A DNA stretch of 64,000 nt from Tsuneonella aeria. Lineage in GTDB: Bacteria > Pseudomonadota > Alphaproteobacteria > Sphingomonadales > Sphingomonadaceae. Numbering within the stretch: position 1 is the stretch's first letter; each line of letters opens with the position of its first letter. Positions 18,921 through 26,939 of the stretch are shown piece by piece. The stretch is from positions 620,001-684,000 of the forward strand of contig NZ_WTZA01000001.1 in the NCBI RefSeq assembly GCF_009827495.1, read 5' to 3'. The notes under the pieces were generated by a model. The model was not told the DNA's origin, ran no database searches, and saw only the letters and a program-made list of their open reading frames with translations. The position numbers and the translations under genes are program-made.

Positions 18921-19646
18921 TTAGCCCGGAAAATCCGGAGCGTCCGCAGTTTCGTAGCGTCCGTCGCCCGTCGGGTCACCCGGCAATGGGCCACCGGGAT
19001 AGGCCGGCACTGCGGCGCGGCCATCCTCGGCCTGCCGTGCTGCGGCATAGCGATCGTCCTGCCACTGACGATCGAGGACGGCGCCGCGCTGTCGATCGAA
19101 TCCCTGGCCATATTCGACGCCGTCGATCCGTCCGTCGTTGCCGATCATGCAAGTAAAGTTCTGCCCGGTCCGCAGGCGCCCGGTGACATGCCAGCCCGCG
19201 GCGTTACGTTCGGCCGCGTCGACCGTATCGATCCGCGCATTGCGCTCCACCTCGCGCGCGCACATATCGACCGCGCGCTCGATCCCCGCGCTCCATCCCC
19301 GGTCATCTTGCGTGCGGTAACGGCTGTCGTATGATCCACCCGGATAAGGGCTCCGGTAGGGATAACGATAATCGCGGGCGCGGTTGCGGTTGGCGTTCGA
19401 TGCTGCGCTGGCGACGGCCGCAATCGTGCCCAGAACCAGGAGCCCGCCGATCACATCCCCTGCGTCTACCCGGTCACGGCGATGCCAGCGGCGATAGTTA
19501 TCGGCGTTGACGCCATCGGCTTCGAACCCCGCCTTCGCAAGGGCAGCGGGCGCTTGCACGGCAGGCATTTCCGCAGCGGAAAGCGGGGTGACAACCATTG
19601 AGGCCGTCGCGGCGAACGCAGCGACGGTGGCAAGGCGAGGCATCAT
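18921..19646 (-). CDS. exported Tyr/Arg/Gly-rich protein of unknown function (paralogue A)
   Basis: A 241-residue exported protein. The start MMPRLATVAAF begins a signal peptide cleaved near Ser-Ala-Ala. It is followed by a Gly-rich hydrophobic helix (DAGDVIGGLLVLGTIAAVASA), a Tyr/Pro/Arg low-complexity linker, a C-terminal domain with Cys residues (DMCAREVERNARI and TGQNFTCMIGNDGRIDGVEYG) and a Pro/Gly/Asp tail. The same signal-helix-Tyr linker-two-Cys layout occurs in the gene at 19762-20307, so the two are related. ATG 19646 has AAGGA upstream; 19643 is equally possible. Function unknown; a periplasmic or outer-membrane-associated location is inferred. Confidence 0.75.
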   Translation of the reverse strand: MMPRLATVAAFAATASMVVTPLSAAEMPAVQAPAALAKAGFEADGVNADNYRRWHRRDRVDAGDVIGGLLVLGTIAAVASAASNANRNRARDYRYPYRSPYPGGSYDSRYRTQDDRGWSAGIERAVDMCAREVERNARIDTVDAAERNAAGWHVTGRLRTGQNFTCMIGNDGRIDGVEYGQGFDRQRGAVLDRQWQDDRYAAARQAEDGRAAVPAYPGGPLPGDPTGDGRYETADAPDFPG

Positions 19647-19693
19647 GGTGGCAATCCTTCGAGCGGCCTCACGGCAACAGGCCGCGCGCCATT

Positions 19694-19736
19694 CAAAAAG
19701 ATAGGCGGCCCAGACTTGCAAAAGCCTGAACCGCCT
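19694..19736 (-). terminator. strong intrinsic terminator between the two exported-protein genes
   Basis: On the minus strand a 15-bp stem (AGGCGG/CCGCCT outer part, CAGGCTT/AAGTCTG inner part, with G-U pairs) closes a TTGC tetraloop and is followed by ATCTTTTTG. It lies just downstream of the 19762-20307 gene and should end its transcript, so the downstream paralogue (starting at 19646) needs its own promoter or read-through. Confidence 0.75.
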
Positions 19737-19761
19737 GACGCGTTTTTAATGGATCTGCTGC

Positions 19762-20307
19762 TTACCGCAGACCGCTGTAATCGAGATCGACCACTCGCCC
19801 GTAGCGAACGTCGCAGGTGAAGCGGCCGGTATCGTAATCGCGGCCACCGTAGCGGTAGTTGTAGTCGCGACCCCAACCGCCGTTACGTTCGTTGACAACG
19901 ATGGTGCCCTTCACCCGATACCCGTCGCGCTTGCGGTCGACGTTGCGGATGTCGGTCACCCGCGCATTGCCATACCGATAGGCGTTCTGCTGGGCGGCGC
20001 GGACGCACTGTTCGACTGCCTGGCGCGAACTGCCGCCATTGTAATAACGATTGTCGTACCGGTTATTGTAATAGCCACCGTTGTAATACGGTTCGCCATA
20101 GGTGCCGTTGTAACCGCGGTCCTTGCCGATTGCGCTCGCAACAGCAGCGATGCCGCCGATCACCAGCGCGCCGGCAATGATTTCGCCCGCGCTGATGCCG
20201 TTGTCGCGGTCGCGGTAGCGATCCTGCGCGGCGGCGGGAGTGGCGGAAGCCAGAGCCATCGCGCCAGCCGCGACCGTTCCAGCAAGGGCTTTCGAAATGG
20301 TATTCAT
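19762..20307 (-). CDS. exported Tyr/Asn/Gly-rich protein of unknown function (paralogue B)
   Basis: A 181-residue exported protein: signal peptide cleaved after Ala-Ala-Ala-Gln (about residue 28), a hydrophobic Gly-rich helix (SAGEIIAGALVIGGIAAVASAI, residues 39-60) that could insert in a membrane, a Tyr/Asn/Gly repeat-like stretch (about residues 66-92), and a C-terminal domain with two cysteines (VEQCVRAAQQNAY and GRFTCDVRYGRV) probably forming a disulfide. It shares architecture and the GRFTC/GQNFTC-type ending with its neighbour at 18921-19646. Its ribosome site GAGGTGAG lies inside an inverted repeat (see 20310-20387). No known domain is named with confidence. Confidence 0.78.
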   Translation of the reverse strand: MNTISKALAGTVAAGAMALASATPAAAQDRYRDRDNGISAGEIIAGALVIGGIAAVASAIGKDRGYNGTYGEPYYNGGYYNNRYDNRYYNGGSSRQAVEQCVRAAQQNAYRYGNARVTDIRNVDRKRDGYRVKGTIVVNERNGGWGRDYNYRYGGRDYDTGRFTCDVRYGRVVDLDYSGLR

Positions 20308-20309
20308 GG

Positions 20310-20387
20310 CTCACCTCACGATTTCGCGAAAGGAACTGAACCCTTCGCTATTGCCCGCCATGTTTAGGCGATTCGCCGTGAGGTGAG
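20310..20387 (-). promoter_or_regulatory. 5' leader with 11-bp inverted repeat covering the Shine-Dalgarno
   Basis: CGTGAGGTGAG, containing the ribosome site, ends two bases before the ATG at 20307. Its exact complement CTCACCTCACG occurs 56 bases upstream in the same transcript. The perfect 11-bp pairing would hide the ribosome site in a stem. It could be an RNA switch or thermometer, or a DNA operator. Confidence 0.5.
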
Positions 20388-20418
20388 TCTGAATTGCTAT
20401 GTTAGCTGTCGTTCATTT

Positions 20419-22647
20419 TCAGCGTTGCGTGGATGAACGGTTCGCCGGGGACATGATCGGCTCCGCATCGCCAGGTGCCGGCGGCATGGCCAGACCGGTC
20501 CAGTGCGCGAGAAACGCGAGGACGTCCGCCCCCTCCTGGATGGCCTTGTCGGTCGGCTTGCCGCTGCCGTGCCCTGCCCGGGTCTCGATCCGGATCAGAT
20601 GTGGCTTGTCCCCCACATCGGCCGCCTGCAGCGCGGCCGTGTACTTGAAGCTGTGGCCCGGCACGACGCGGTCGTCCGTGTCGGCGGTAGTGACGAGCAT
20701 CGCCGGGTAATCGGTGCCGGATCGAATGTTGTGATAGGGCGAATAGGCCCGAAGCACCTTGAAGTCGGCTTCCTTCGACGGATAACCGTAATCGTCCACC
20801 CAGTACCGGCCGGCCGTCCATCGATCGAAGCGCAGCATATCCATCACGCCGACGGCGGCATGGGCGGCGTCGACCAGATCGGGCCGCTGGTTGGTGACTG
20901 CGCCCACCAGAAGGCCGCCGTTCGAGCCACCTTCGATCGACAGGCCGCCGGGCGTGGTCACGCCATTGGCCTTGAGCCAGTCGCCTGCCGCCGCAAAATC
21001 GTCGAAGACGTTCTGCTTGTTCGCCAGCCGCCCGCCATCGTGCCACGCCTTGCCGTATTCCCCCCCCCCGCGAATGTTGGCGAGGGCGAAGACACCGCCC
21101 GCCTCCATCCACGCCATGCGCGTGGCGGAGAACCCCGGCGTCAGCGAAACATCGAACCCGCCGTATCCGTAAAGCAACGTCGGGGCCGGGCGCGTCACAT
21201 CCTTGCGATGGGCGATGAACATCGGGATCTTCGTCCCGTCCTTCGACGGGTAGAACACCTGACGCACGGTGAAGCGATCCGGATCGAACGTCAGCGTGGG
21301 CGTGGCGAACGGGGTCGTTGCACCGGTATTGACGTCGAGACGATAGATCGTGCCCGGGCGATTGAAGCTGGTGAAAGTGTAGAATGTCTCGGGATCACCG
21401 GCCCGGCCGCCAAAGCCGCCAGCCGTTCCCAATTCGCCGAGTGCGATATCTTTCTGCGGCTTCCCGTCGAGGGTGTAGACAGCGGCGCGCGTGGTCGCAT
21501 CCTTCAGGTAGGTGACGACCAGTTTATCCCCGATGATCGAAGCGCCGTCGATCGGCTGTTCGCCTTCGGCGACGACGGTTGTCCAGTTGGGTGTCGCGGC
21601 CGAAAGATCCGTCTTGACGATGCGATAGCGCGGCGCATCCTTGTTGGTCACGAAATAGGCGGTGTTGCCGATCACATCGATCGGATTCCAGGCGTTGTCG
21701 AACCCGGTCACGAGCGGCCGCGCGGCCCAACCTTTCGCAGCCCGCTGAGTCAGGTCGATGGCGTGAACCTCGTACTTGGAGTCCGTGCCCAGCGAACTGA
21801 CGATGAAGGCCCATCGGCCATCGTCGGTCACCGCCGCGCCGTGACCACGTTCCTTGTGGTCCGGTGTCGCATAGACGAGCTGGTCCGCCGACTGCGGGGT
21901 GCCAAGCTTGTGGTAATAGACGGCCTGGTTGTAGTTGAGCGCCTGGAAATCCTGGCCCTTCTCCGGTTCGGGAAAGCGCGAATAGAGGAACCCGTCCTCA
22001 CCCACCCAGGACAGCCCGGTGAACTTCGCCCAGCGGATATCGTCGTCGATCTTCTCGCCGGTTGCGACGTCGAGCGCGCGGATGATCATCCAGTCCGTGC
22101 CGCCGTCCTGCACCATGTAGAGCAGCTTCGATCCGTCAGGCGACGGACGCCATCCGCTGAGCGCAGTGGCGCCGTCCTGGGCCCAGGTGTTCGGGTCCAG
22201 CAACACGCGCCGTTCCCCGTTCAGGCCGTCCTGCACATAGAGCGGGCTCTGGTTCTGCAGCCCGGTGTTGCGGGTGTAGAAATAGCGGCTGCCGTACTTT
22301 TGAGGGACACCGAACCGCTCGTAATTCATCAACGCGGCGATCTTGCCTTTGAACCAGTCGCGGCCCGGAAGGGTATCGAGGTAAGCATCGGTAACGGCAT
22401 TCTGCGCCGCCACCCATTCGGCGACCTTCGGATCGGTCCGCACGTCGTTCTCGAGCCAGCGATAGGGGTCGGCAATCTGTTCGCCGAACTGGGTCTCCAC
22501 CGTGGTACCGCGTTCGGTGGCAGGATAGGCGATCGGCCCCGGCTGGACTGCGGCGTTCATGGATGCTCCGGACGTTTGGGCCGCGAGCGGCGCGGACAAG
22601 GCAAGCAGCGAGGCGGCGCCAAGAAGCGCGCGAAAGTTCGACGACAT
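20419..22647 (-). CDS. prolyl oligopeptidase family serine peptidase (S9A), exported
   Basis: Serine peptidase of clan SC family S9A, cleaving short peptides after proline. The 742-residue protein has a signal peptide (ALLGAASLLALSAPLAA), a beta-propeller domain (about residues 100-450) and a C-terminal alpha/beta-hydrolase domain. Catalytic residues read as Ser575 in GGSNGGLLVGA, Asp659 in DTDDRVVPGHS and His693 in RAGHGSG. The conserved RGGGEYG motif is written with a run of ten G residues (21060-21069). ATG 22647 has GGGAGA upstream; the ATG at 22734 would displace the signal peptide. Third exported peptidase in this window, and likely periplasmic. Confidence 0.93.
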   Translation of the reverse strand: MSSNFRALLGAASLLALSAPLAAQTSGASMNAAVQPGPIAYPATERGTTVETQFGEQIADPYRWLENDVRTDPKVAEWVAAQNAVTDAYLDTLPGRDWFKGKIAALMNYERFGVPQKYGSRYFYTRNTGLQNQSPLYVQDGLNGERRVLLDPNTWAQDGATALSGWRPSPDGSKLLYMVQDGGTDWMIIRALDVATGEKIDDDIRWAKFTGLSWVGEDGFLYSRFPEPEKGQDFQALNYNQAVYYHKLGTPQSADQLVYATPDHKERGHGAAVTDDGRWAFIVSSLGTDSKYEVHAIDLTQRAAKGWAARPLVTGFDNAWNPIDVIGNTAYFVTNKDAPRYRIVKTDLSAATPNWTTVVAEGEQPIDGASIIGDKLVVTYLKDATTRAAVYTLDGKPQKDIALGELGTAGGFGGRAGDPETFYTFTSFNRPGTIYRLDVNTGATTPFATPTLTFDPDRFTVRQVFYPSKDGTKIPMFIAHRKDVTRPAPTLLYGYGGFDVSLTPGFSATRMAWMEAGGVFALANIRGGGEYGKAWHDGGRLANKQNVFDDFAAAGDWLKANGVTTPGGLSIEGGSNGGLLVGAVTNQRPDLVDAAHAAVGVMDMLRFDRWTAGRYWVDDYGYPSKEADFKVLRAYSPYHNIRSGTDYPAMLVTTADTDDRVVPGHSFKYTAALQAADVGDKPHLIRIETRAGHGSGKPTDKAIQEGADVLAFLAHWTGLAMPPAPGDAEPIMSPANRSSTQR
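21060..21069. repeat. G10 (C10 on + strand) homopolymer inside the prolyl oligopeptidase gene
   Basis: Ten consecutive identical bases encode the conserved Gly triplet of RGGGEYG. The current length keeps the gene in frame; a one-base change would truncate the enzyme before its catalytic triad. Confidence 0.8.
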
Positions 22648-22732
22648 GGAATCTCCCGGGGAAGGTGCACGTGCGGCAACTGTAATTCGCCGTGCGGCGT
22701 TAGCAAGGTCCGGACACCGCCTTCGCCACGGC

Positions 22733-22769
22733 AAAAACGAAAAGGGCCGGAGGTTTCCCCCCGGCCCCG
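22733..22769 (-). terminator. intrinsic terminator after rplQ
   Basis: On the minus strand GGGCCGG pairs with CCGGCCC around a short G/A-rich loop and is followed by TTTTCGTTTTT. It lies 23 bases beyond the rplQ stop and marks the end of the alpha operon. Confidence 0.8.
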
Positions 22770-22791
22770 GATACCTTGCGAAACGGCCCGA

Positions 22792-23220
22792 TCAGGCGGC
22801 GGCTTCGTATTCGTCCTCGTCATGGTTCATCACCGGACCGGAGTCCTGGCCCTTGGCTTCCACGTCACGGTCCACGAGTTCGATGATCGCGATCGGCGCC
22901 GCGTCGCTCTGGCGGATGCCCGCCTTGATGATGCGGGTGTAGCCGCCTTCACGGCCCGCATAACGCTCGGCAAGAACGTCGAACAGCTTGCGCAGCTGCA
23001 CGTCGTCGCCCAGGCGGCCCATCGCCAGGCGCCGGTTGCTGAGGCCGCCGCGCTTCGCCAGCGTGATCAGCTTTTCGACATACGGACGCAGTTCCTTGGC
23101 CTTGGGCGTCGTGGTCATGATCTGCTCGTGCTTGATGAGCGCTGCCGCCAGGTTGCGCAGCAACGCGGCGCGGTGGCCACTCTTGCGCTGCAGCTTGCGG
23201 CCCTTGATGCCATGCTTCAT
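22792..23220 (-). CDS. rplQ: 50S ribosomal protein L17
   Basis: L17 of the large subunit, near the exit-tunnel rim. The 142-residue product begins with the family-typical [25 protein letters not shown] and has the GRLGDD and IELVDRD blocks. It carries about 20 extra acidic residues at the C-terminus ([11 protein letters not shown]) beyond the usual core. Last gene of the rpsM-rpsK-rpoA-rplQ unit, 98 bp after rpoA, followed by a clear terminator. Confidence 0.96.
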   Translation of the reverse strand: MKHGIKGRKLQRKSGHRAALLRNLAAALIKHEQIMTTTPKAKELRPYVEKLITLAKRGGLSNRRLAMGRLGDDVQLRKLFDVLAERYAGREGGYTRIIKAGIRQSDAAPIAIIELVDRDVEAKGQDSGPVMNHDEDEYEAAA

Positions 23221-23318
23221 TTCCGGTTCGTCCTCGTTCGTAGGGGGTCCGTGTCAGGTAACCCGATGCAGGCCGGATGAAGGGGTCCGGCCCATGCCCC
23301 GGTTGGAGAATCAGCCGA

Positions 23319-24371
23319 TCAGCCGAGCAGTTCCTGCTCCAGCTTCTTGGCCATTTCCTCGATGTTTTCCGGCGGCCAGCCGGGGATGTCCATGCCGAGG
23401 CGCAGGCCCATCGAGCTCAAGACTTCCTTGATCTCGTTGAGGCTCTTGCGGCCGAAGTTCGGCGTGCGGAGCATCTCGGCCTCGGTCTTCTGGACCAGAT
23501 CGCCAATGTAGATGATGTTGTCGTTCTTGAGGCAGTTTGCCGAACGGACCGACAGTTCGAGCTCGTCGACCTTCTTGAGAAGGTAGCGGTTGAGCTGGTT
23601 CGCGTCGCTCTCTTCCGGTTGCGCGGCAAGGCCGATCATCGGGCTCGACGACTGCGGAATGCCGTCTTCGAAGTGGACGAACAGCGCAAGCTGGTCCTGC
23701 AGGATGCGGGCGGCATAGGCCACCGCGTCTTCCGGGGTCACCGTTCCGTCGGTCTCGATCGTCAAGCTCAGCTTGTCGAAGTCGAGTTCCTGCCCGACGC
23801 GCGCGTTCTCGACCTTGTAGCTCACCTGGCGGACGGGCGAGTACAGGCTGTCGATCGGGATCAGGCCGATCGGCGCGTCGACCGGCCGGTTGCCCACGGC
23901 CGGAACGTAACCCTTGCCGGTGTCGGCGGTCAGTTCCATGTTGAGGTTGGCGCCTTCGTCGAGGTGGCAGATCACGAGATCCTTGTTCATGATCTCGATA
24001 TCGCCGGAGACCGCGATGTCACCCGCCTTGACCTCGCCCGGGCCGGTGGCGGCAAGCTGCAGGCGCTTAGGGCCCTCGCCTTCCATGCGCAGCGCGATCT
24101 GCTTCACGTTCAGCACGATGTCGGTCACGTCTTCGCGAACGCCGGCCAGCGACGAGAATTCGTGCAGCACGTTTTCGATCTTGATCGAGGTGATGGCGGC
24201 ACCCTGGAGGCTCGACAGCAGAACGCGGCGCAGTGCGTTGCCGAGAGTCAGGCCGAAGCCGCGCTCGAGCGGCTCCGCCACGAAGGTTGCCTTGCGGCCC
24301 TTCGAGGCGTCCTTCACGTCGAGGCTGTTGGGCTTCTTGAGTTCCTGCCAGTTCTTGGTGTTGACGGCCAT
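23319..24371 (-). CDS. rpoA: RNA polymerase alpha subunit
   Basis: Alpha subunit of RNA polymerase: the N-terminal domain (residues 1 to about 235) dimerises and nucleates assembly with beta and beta', and the C-terminal domain (about 260-340) contacts UP elements and activators. The assembly motif [23 protein letters not shown] and the CTD helix-hairpin segment [16 protein letters not shown] are visible. The 350-residue length is slightly longer than in E. coli. ATG 24371 with AAGGGG upstream is preferred over 24392. Confidence 0.97.
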   Translation of the reverse strand: MAVNTKNWQELKKPNSLDVKDASKGRKATFVAEPLERGFGLTLGNALRRVLLSSLQGAAITSIKIENVLHEFSSLAGVREDVTDIVLNVKQIALRMEGEGPKRLQLAATGPGEVKAGDIAVSGDIEIMNKDLVICHLDEGANLNMELTADTGKGYVPAVGNRPVDAPIGLIPIDSLYSPVRQVSYKVENARVGQELDFDKLSLTIETDGTVTPEDAVAYAARILQDQLALFVHFEDGIPQSSSPMIGLAAQPEESDANQLNRYLLKKVDELELSVRSANCLKNDNIIYIGDLVQKTEAEMLRTPNFGRKSLNEIKEVLSSMGLRLGMDIPGWPPENIEEMAKKLEQELLG

Positions 24372-24477
24372 GGATATCCCCTTGGGGTTCAAATGCGTGT
24401 GGGACCGGCGCCGGCGAGGCGTCCGATCCTACGAAAAATCGGCGGCAAGGAGCGACCCTGCCGCCGGGCAGGCAAGA

Positions 24478-24867
24478 TCAGACGCGGCGACGCTTGGACG
24501 GGCGCACACCGTTGTGCGGGATCGGCGTCACGTCGCGGATAGAGGTGATCGTGAACCCGATCGCCGCAAGGCCGCGCAGCGCGCTTTCACGGCCCGACCC
24601 GGGCCCCTTGACCTCAACCTCCAGCGTGCGGACGCCGTGCTCGGCCGCCTTCTTGCCGGCATCGTCGGCGGCAACCTGGGCGGCATAAGGCGTCGACTTG
24701 CGGCTGCCCTTGAACCCCATCATGCCGGCCGAAGACCAGCTGATCGCGTTGCCCTGTGCATCGGTGATGGTGATCATGGTGTTGTTGAAGCTGGCATTGA
24801 TGTGCGCAACGCCGCTGGTGATGTTCTTGCGCTCCCGCCTGCGGATGCGCTGAGGTTCACGAGCCAT
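24478..24867 (-). CDS. rpsK: 30S ribosomal protein S11
   Basis: S11 of the small-subunit platform, contacting 16S rRNA and mRNA near the E site. The 129-residue product has [18 protein letters not shown], the [14 protein letters not shown] loop and the standard [11 protein letters not shown]-terminus. Lies 67 bp after rpsM and 106 bp before rpoA. Confidence 0.97.
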   Translation of the reverse strand: MAREPQRIRRRERKNITSGVAHINASFNNTMITITDAQGNAISWSSAGMMGFKGSRKSTPYAAQVAADDAGKKAAEHGVRTLEVEVKGPGSGRESALRGLAAIGFTITSIRDVTPIPHNGVRPSKRRRV

Positions 24868-24934
24868 GTGGGAATTCCTGTCCTAAATCCAAGAAATGAA
24901 GCCGTCGCCGCCGACCGAGCGGGGCGAGCGCGGC

Positions 24935-25303
24935 TTACTTCTTCTTGCCTGCGATCGGCTTGGCCTTGCCCTTGCGGGTCCGGGCGTTGGTGTGAGTGCG
25001 CTGGCCGCGAACCGGCAGGCCCTTGCGGTGACGCAGGCCGCGATAGCTGGCCAGATCCATCAGGCGCTTGATGTTCATCGCGGTTTCGCGGCGAAGATCG
25101 CCTTCGACCGAATGATCGGCGTCGATGGTTTCACGGATCTGCAGCACTTCGGCGTCGGACAGGTCCTGCACGCGGCGGCTGTGATCGATGCCCAGCTTGT
25201 CGGCGATCTTCACCGCCGTGGTCGGACCGATACCATGGATGTAGGTGAGCGCGATGATCACGCGCTTGTTGGTGGGGAGGTTTACCCCGGCAATACGAGC
25301 CAC
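24935..25303 (-). CDS. rpsM: 30S ribosomal protein S13
   Basis: S13 of the small-subunit head, contacting P-site tRNA and L5. The 122-residue product begins [15 protein letters not shown], has the helix-turn [19 protein letters not shown] and the basic C-terminal tail with [16 protein letters not shown]. First gene of the alpha operon, preceded by a 291-bp gap that carries a candidate promoter. Confidence 0.97.
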   Translation of the reverse strand: MARIAGVNLPTNKRVIIALTYIHGIGPTTAVKIADKLGIDHSRRVQDLSDAEVLQIRETIDADHSVEGDLRRETAMNIKRLMDLASYRGLRHRKGLPVRGQRTHTNARTRKGKAKPIAGKKK

Positions 25304-25464
25304 TTAGTTCTCCATGCTCCACAGGAGCTACCCGGCCGGGCGCCCCTATCTCATCGCTTTCATTCGAGATCGGCAGGTTGCGTTACGGCAAAGGTCCGGA
25401 TGGCGCGCCCTGCTTGTTACAGGAACACCTGCCGGACCGACCCGCGTATGACGAATGAGGGGCG

Positions 25465-25493
25465 CGCTTAGTGCGATTCGCTGCGCGCGTCAA
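25465..25493 (-). promoter_or_regulatory. candidate promoter for rpsM-rpsK-rpoA-rplQ
   Basis: Minus-strand TTGACG, a 17-bp spacer and TAAGCG, followed at once by the GC-rich CGCGCC. The spacer shares GCGAATC and a terminal AC with the candidate rpsL promoter at 43567-43595. The predicted start near 25457 gives a leader of about 150 nt. The rest of the gap from 25304 to 25594 shows nothing gene-like. Confidence 0.5.
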
Positions 25494-25594
25494 TGGCGCG
25501 CACCCGCAGGGGCCGCCGGAGGATCTGTATGCACCGCCGATCTCCCGGCTGGCACGATCACCTCTTCGGCGCGATCGAAGCAGTCCGATGTTTA

Positions 25595-26212
25595 TTACGG
25601 ATCGCCCTGGTCCGCAAGCGGGCGTGTTGACGCTAGGCCGCTGTCCCCGCCCTCCTCCTCGCGCTCACCCTCGCTGTTCGCCGCTGCGACGAGTCGACCC
25701 AGTTGCACCCCCATCACCGCGTCCACCGATCTGGCGAGGGAATCGACCGGAAACCGGAAGTGCCCGGCGACCGCATATTCCCAGACCAGCGCGGTTCCGC
25801 CGCTTTCGCGCGGTTCGATCGTCACGGTCAGGACACCGTTGACCGGCTCGCCCTGGAGCGGCCCCAGCGCACCCGTCATGCGCAGGAGCTTCATCGGCTG
25901 CGCCATCACCACAGTCATGTGCTGCACGCTGCCGTCGAGCCGCCGCTCCTGCGCGGACAGCCGTTCGCAGAAGCAGCCGCCGCCCTGGGGCGCAATGGAA
26001 AGGTTCGCTGCGCTCCCCGACCAGGTGTGTGCGTCCTCCCACCAGGCCGCCGGCTCGATCAGCGTGCGCCAGACGGTGGTGGAATCGGCGGTGGTCGACG
26101 CCGTGTTACGCGAGACGAAGTGGCCGGGCGATGTCTGCGTGACTTCGGCCGAAGCAGGCACAGCAACGATGCCCGCCGCCAGAGCCGCAAGCAGGATTTT
26201 CAGTCTGCCCAT
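25595..26212 (-). CDS. SRPBCC-fold exported protein between adk and rpsM
   Basis: A 205-residue protein with a signal peptide (KILLAALAAGIVAVPASA, cleavage near residue 20) and a body that looks like an SRPBCC/START-like ligand-binding domain: a TTVWRTLIEPAAWWEDAHTW segment near residues 43-62, a long beta-rich middle and the C-terminal helix DSLARSVDAVMGVQLGRLV. Two Cys in GGGCFCERL. The C-terminus is acidic and Gly-rich. AGGGGG lies upstream of ATG 26212. It is an unexpected resident of the translation block, on the same strand 45 bp after adk, and is presumably periplasmic. Ligand unknown. Confidence 0.75.
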   Translation of the reverse strand: MGRLKILLAALAAGIVAVPASAEVTQTSPGHFVSRNTASTTADSTTVWRTLIEPAAWWEDAHTWSGSAANLSIAPQGGGCFCERLSAQERRLDGSVQHMTVVMAQPMKLLRMTGALGPLQGEPVNGVLTVTIEPRESGGTALVWEYAVAGHFRFPVDSLARSVDAVMGVQLGRLVAAANSEGEREEEGGDSGLASTRPLADQGDP

Positions 26213-26257
26213 GATTATCACCCCCTGCTCTTGGAGGGGAGGATACACCACGAGGCG

Positions 26258-26905
26258 CTAACTGGCGAGAACCCGCTCGATCGCCTCGCTCACGATGTCG
26301 ATGTCGGCCATTCCGTCGATACGCCGGACGATATTGCGCGCCTCGTAGATCGGAAGGATCGGCGCCGTCTTGGCGCGATATTCGGCCATGCGGGTGCGCA
26401 CGGTGCCTTCGTTGTCGTCAGGCCGGCGCTTGAATTCGGAGCTGCCGCACTTGTCGCACGTTCCCGCCAGGCGCGGCCTCTTGTGGATGTCGTGGTATCC
26501 TTCGCCGCAGACCGCGCAGGTGAAGCGCCCGGTGATGCGTTCCACAAGTGCGTCTTCGTCCACGTCGAGTTCGATCACGTGATCGAGCGTCCGGCCATGC
26601 GCGGCGAGAATGGCGTCGAGCGCGGAGGCCTGGGCTTCGGTTCGCGGATATCCGTCGAAGATGGCGCCGGTCTCATCAGCCATCGCGGTAAGCTCGGCAT
26701 CGATGAGGCGTGAGACGATCTCGTCAGAGACGAGCTCCCCGCGCTCCATCACCGCTTTCGCTTCCAGGCCGACGGGGGTCCCCGCCTTTACCGCCGCACG
26801 CAGCATGTCACCGGTGGAGAGCTGCCGCATCCCGTGACGCTCGACCAGTCGCTGCGCTTGCGTGCCCTTGCCCGCCCCCGGGGGGCCCAACAGGATAATG
26901 TTCAC
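26258..26905 (-). CDS. adk: adenylate kinase, zinc-LID type
   Basis: Adenylate kinase (ATP + AMP to 2 ADP). The 215-residue long-form enzyme has the P-loop GPPGAGKGTQ (residues 7-16), the AMP-site STGDMLRAAV and the FDGYPRT motif. Its LID domain carries four cysteines (C130, C133, C150, C153) in a CxxC...CxxC pattern that binds structural zinc, as in Gram-positive-type enzymes. Lies 34 bp after secY, a common arrangement. Confidence 0.97.
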   Translation of the reverse strand: MNIILLGPPGAGKGTQAQRLVERHGMRQLSTGDMLRAAVKAGTPVGLEAKAVMERGELVSDEIVSRLIDAELTAMADETGAIFDGYPRTEAQASALDAILAAHGRTLDHVIELDVDEDALVERITGRFTCAVCGEGYHDIHKRPRLAGTCDKCGSSEFKRRPDDNEGTVRTRMAEYRAKTAPILPIYEARNIVRRIDGMADIDIVSEAIERVLAS

Positions 26906-26939
26906 GGTAATGCTCCCCGCAGCAGGCCGAGATAATGCC

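Noticed and set aside
20503..23280. A 925-codon plus-strand frame opposite the prolyl oligopeptidase and L17
   Set aside because: It crosses two convincing genes and a terminator; shadow frame.
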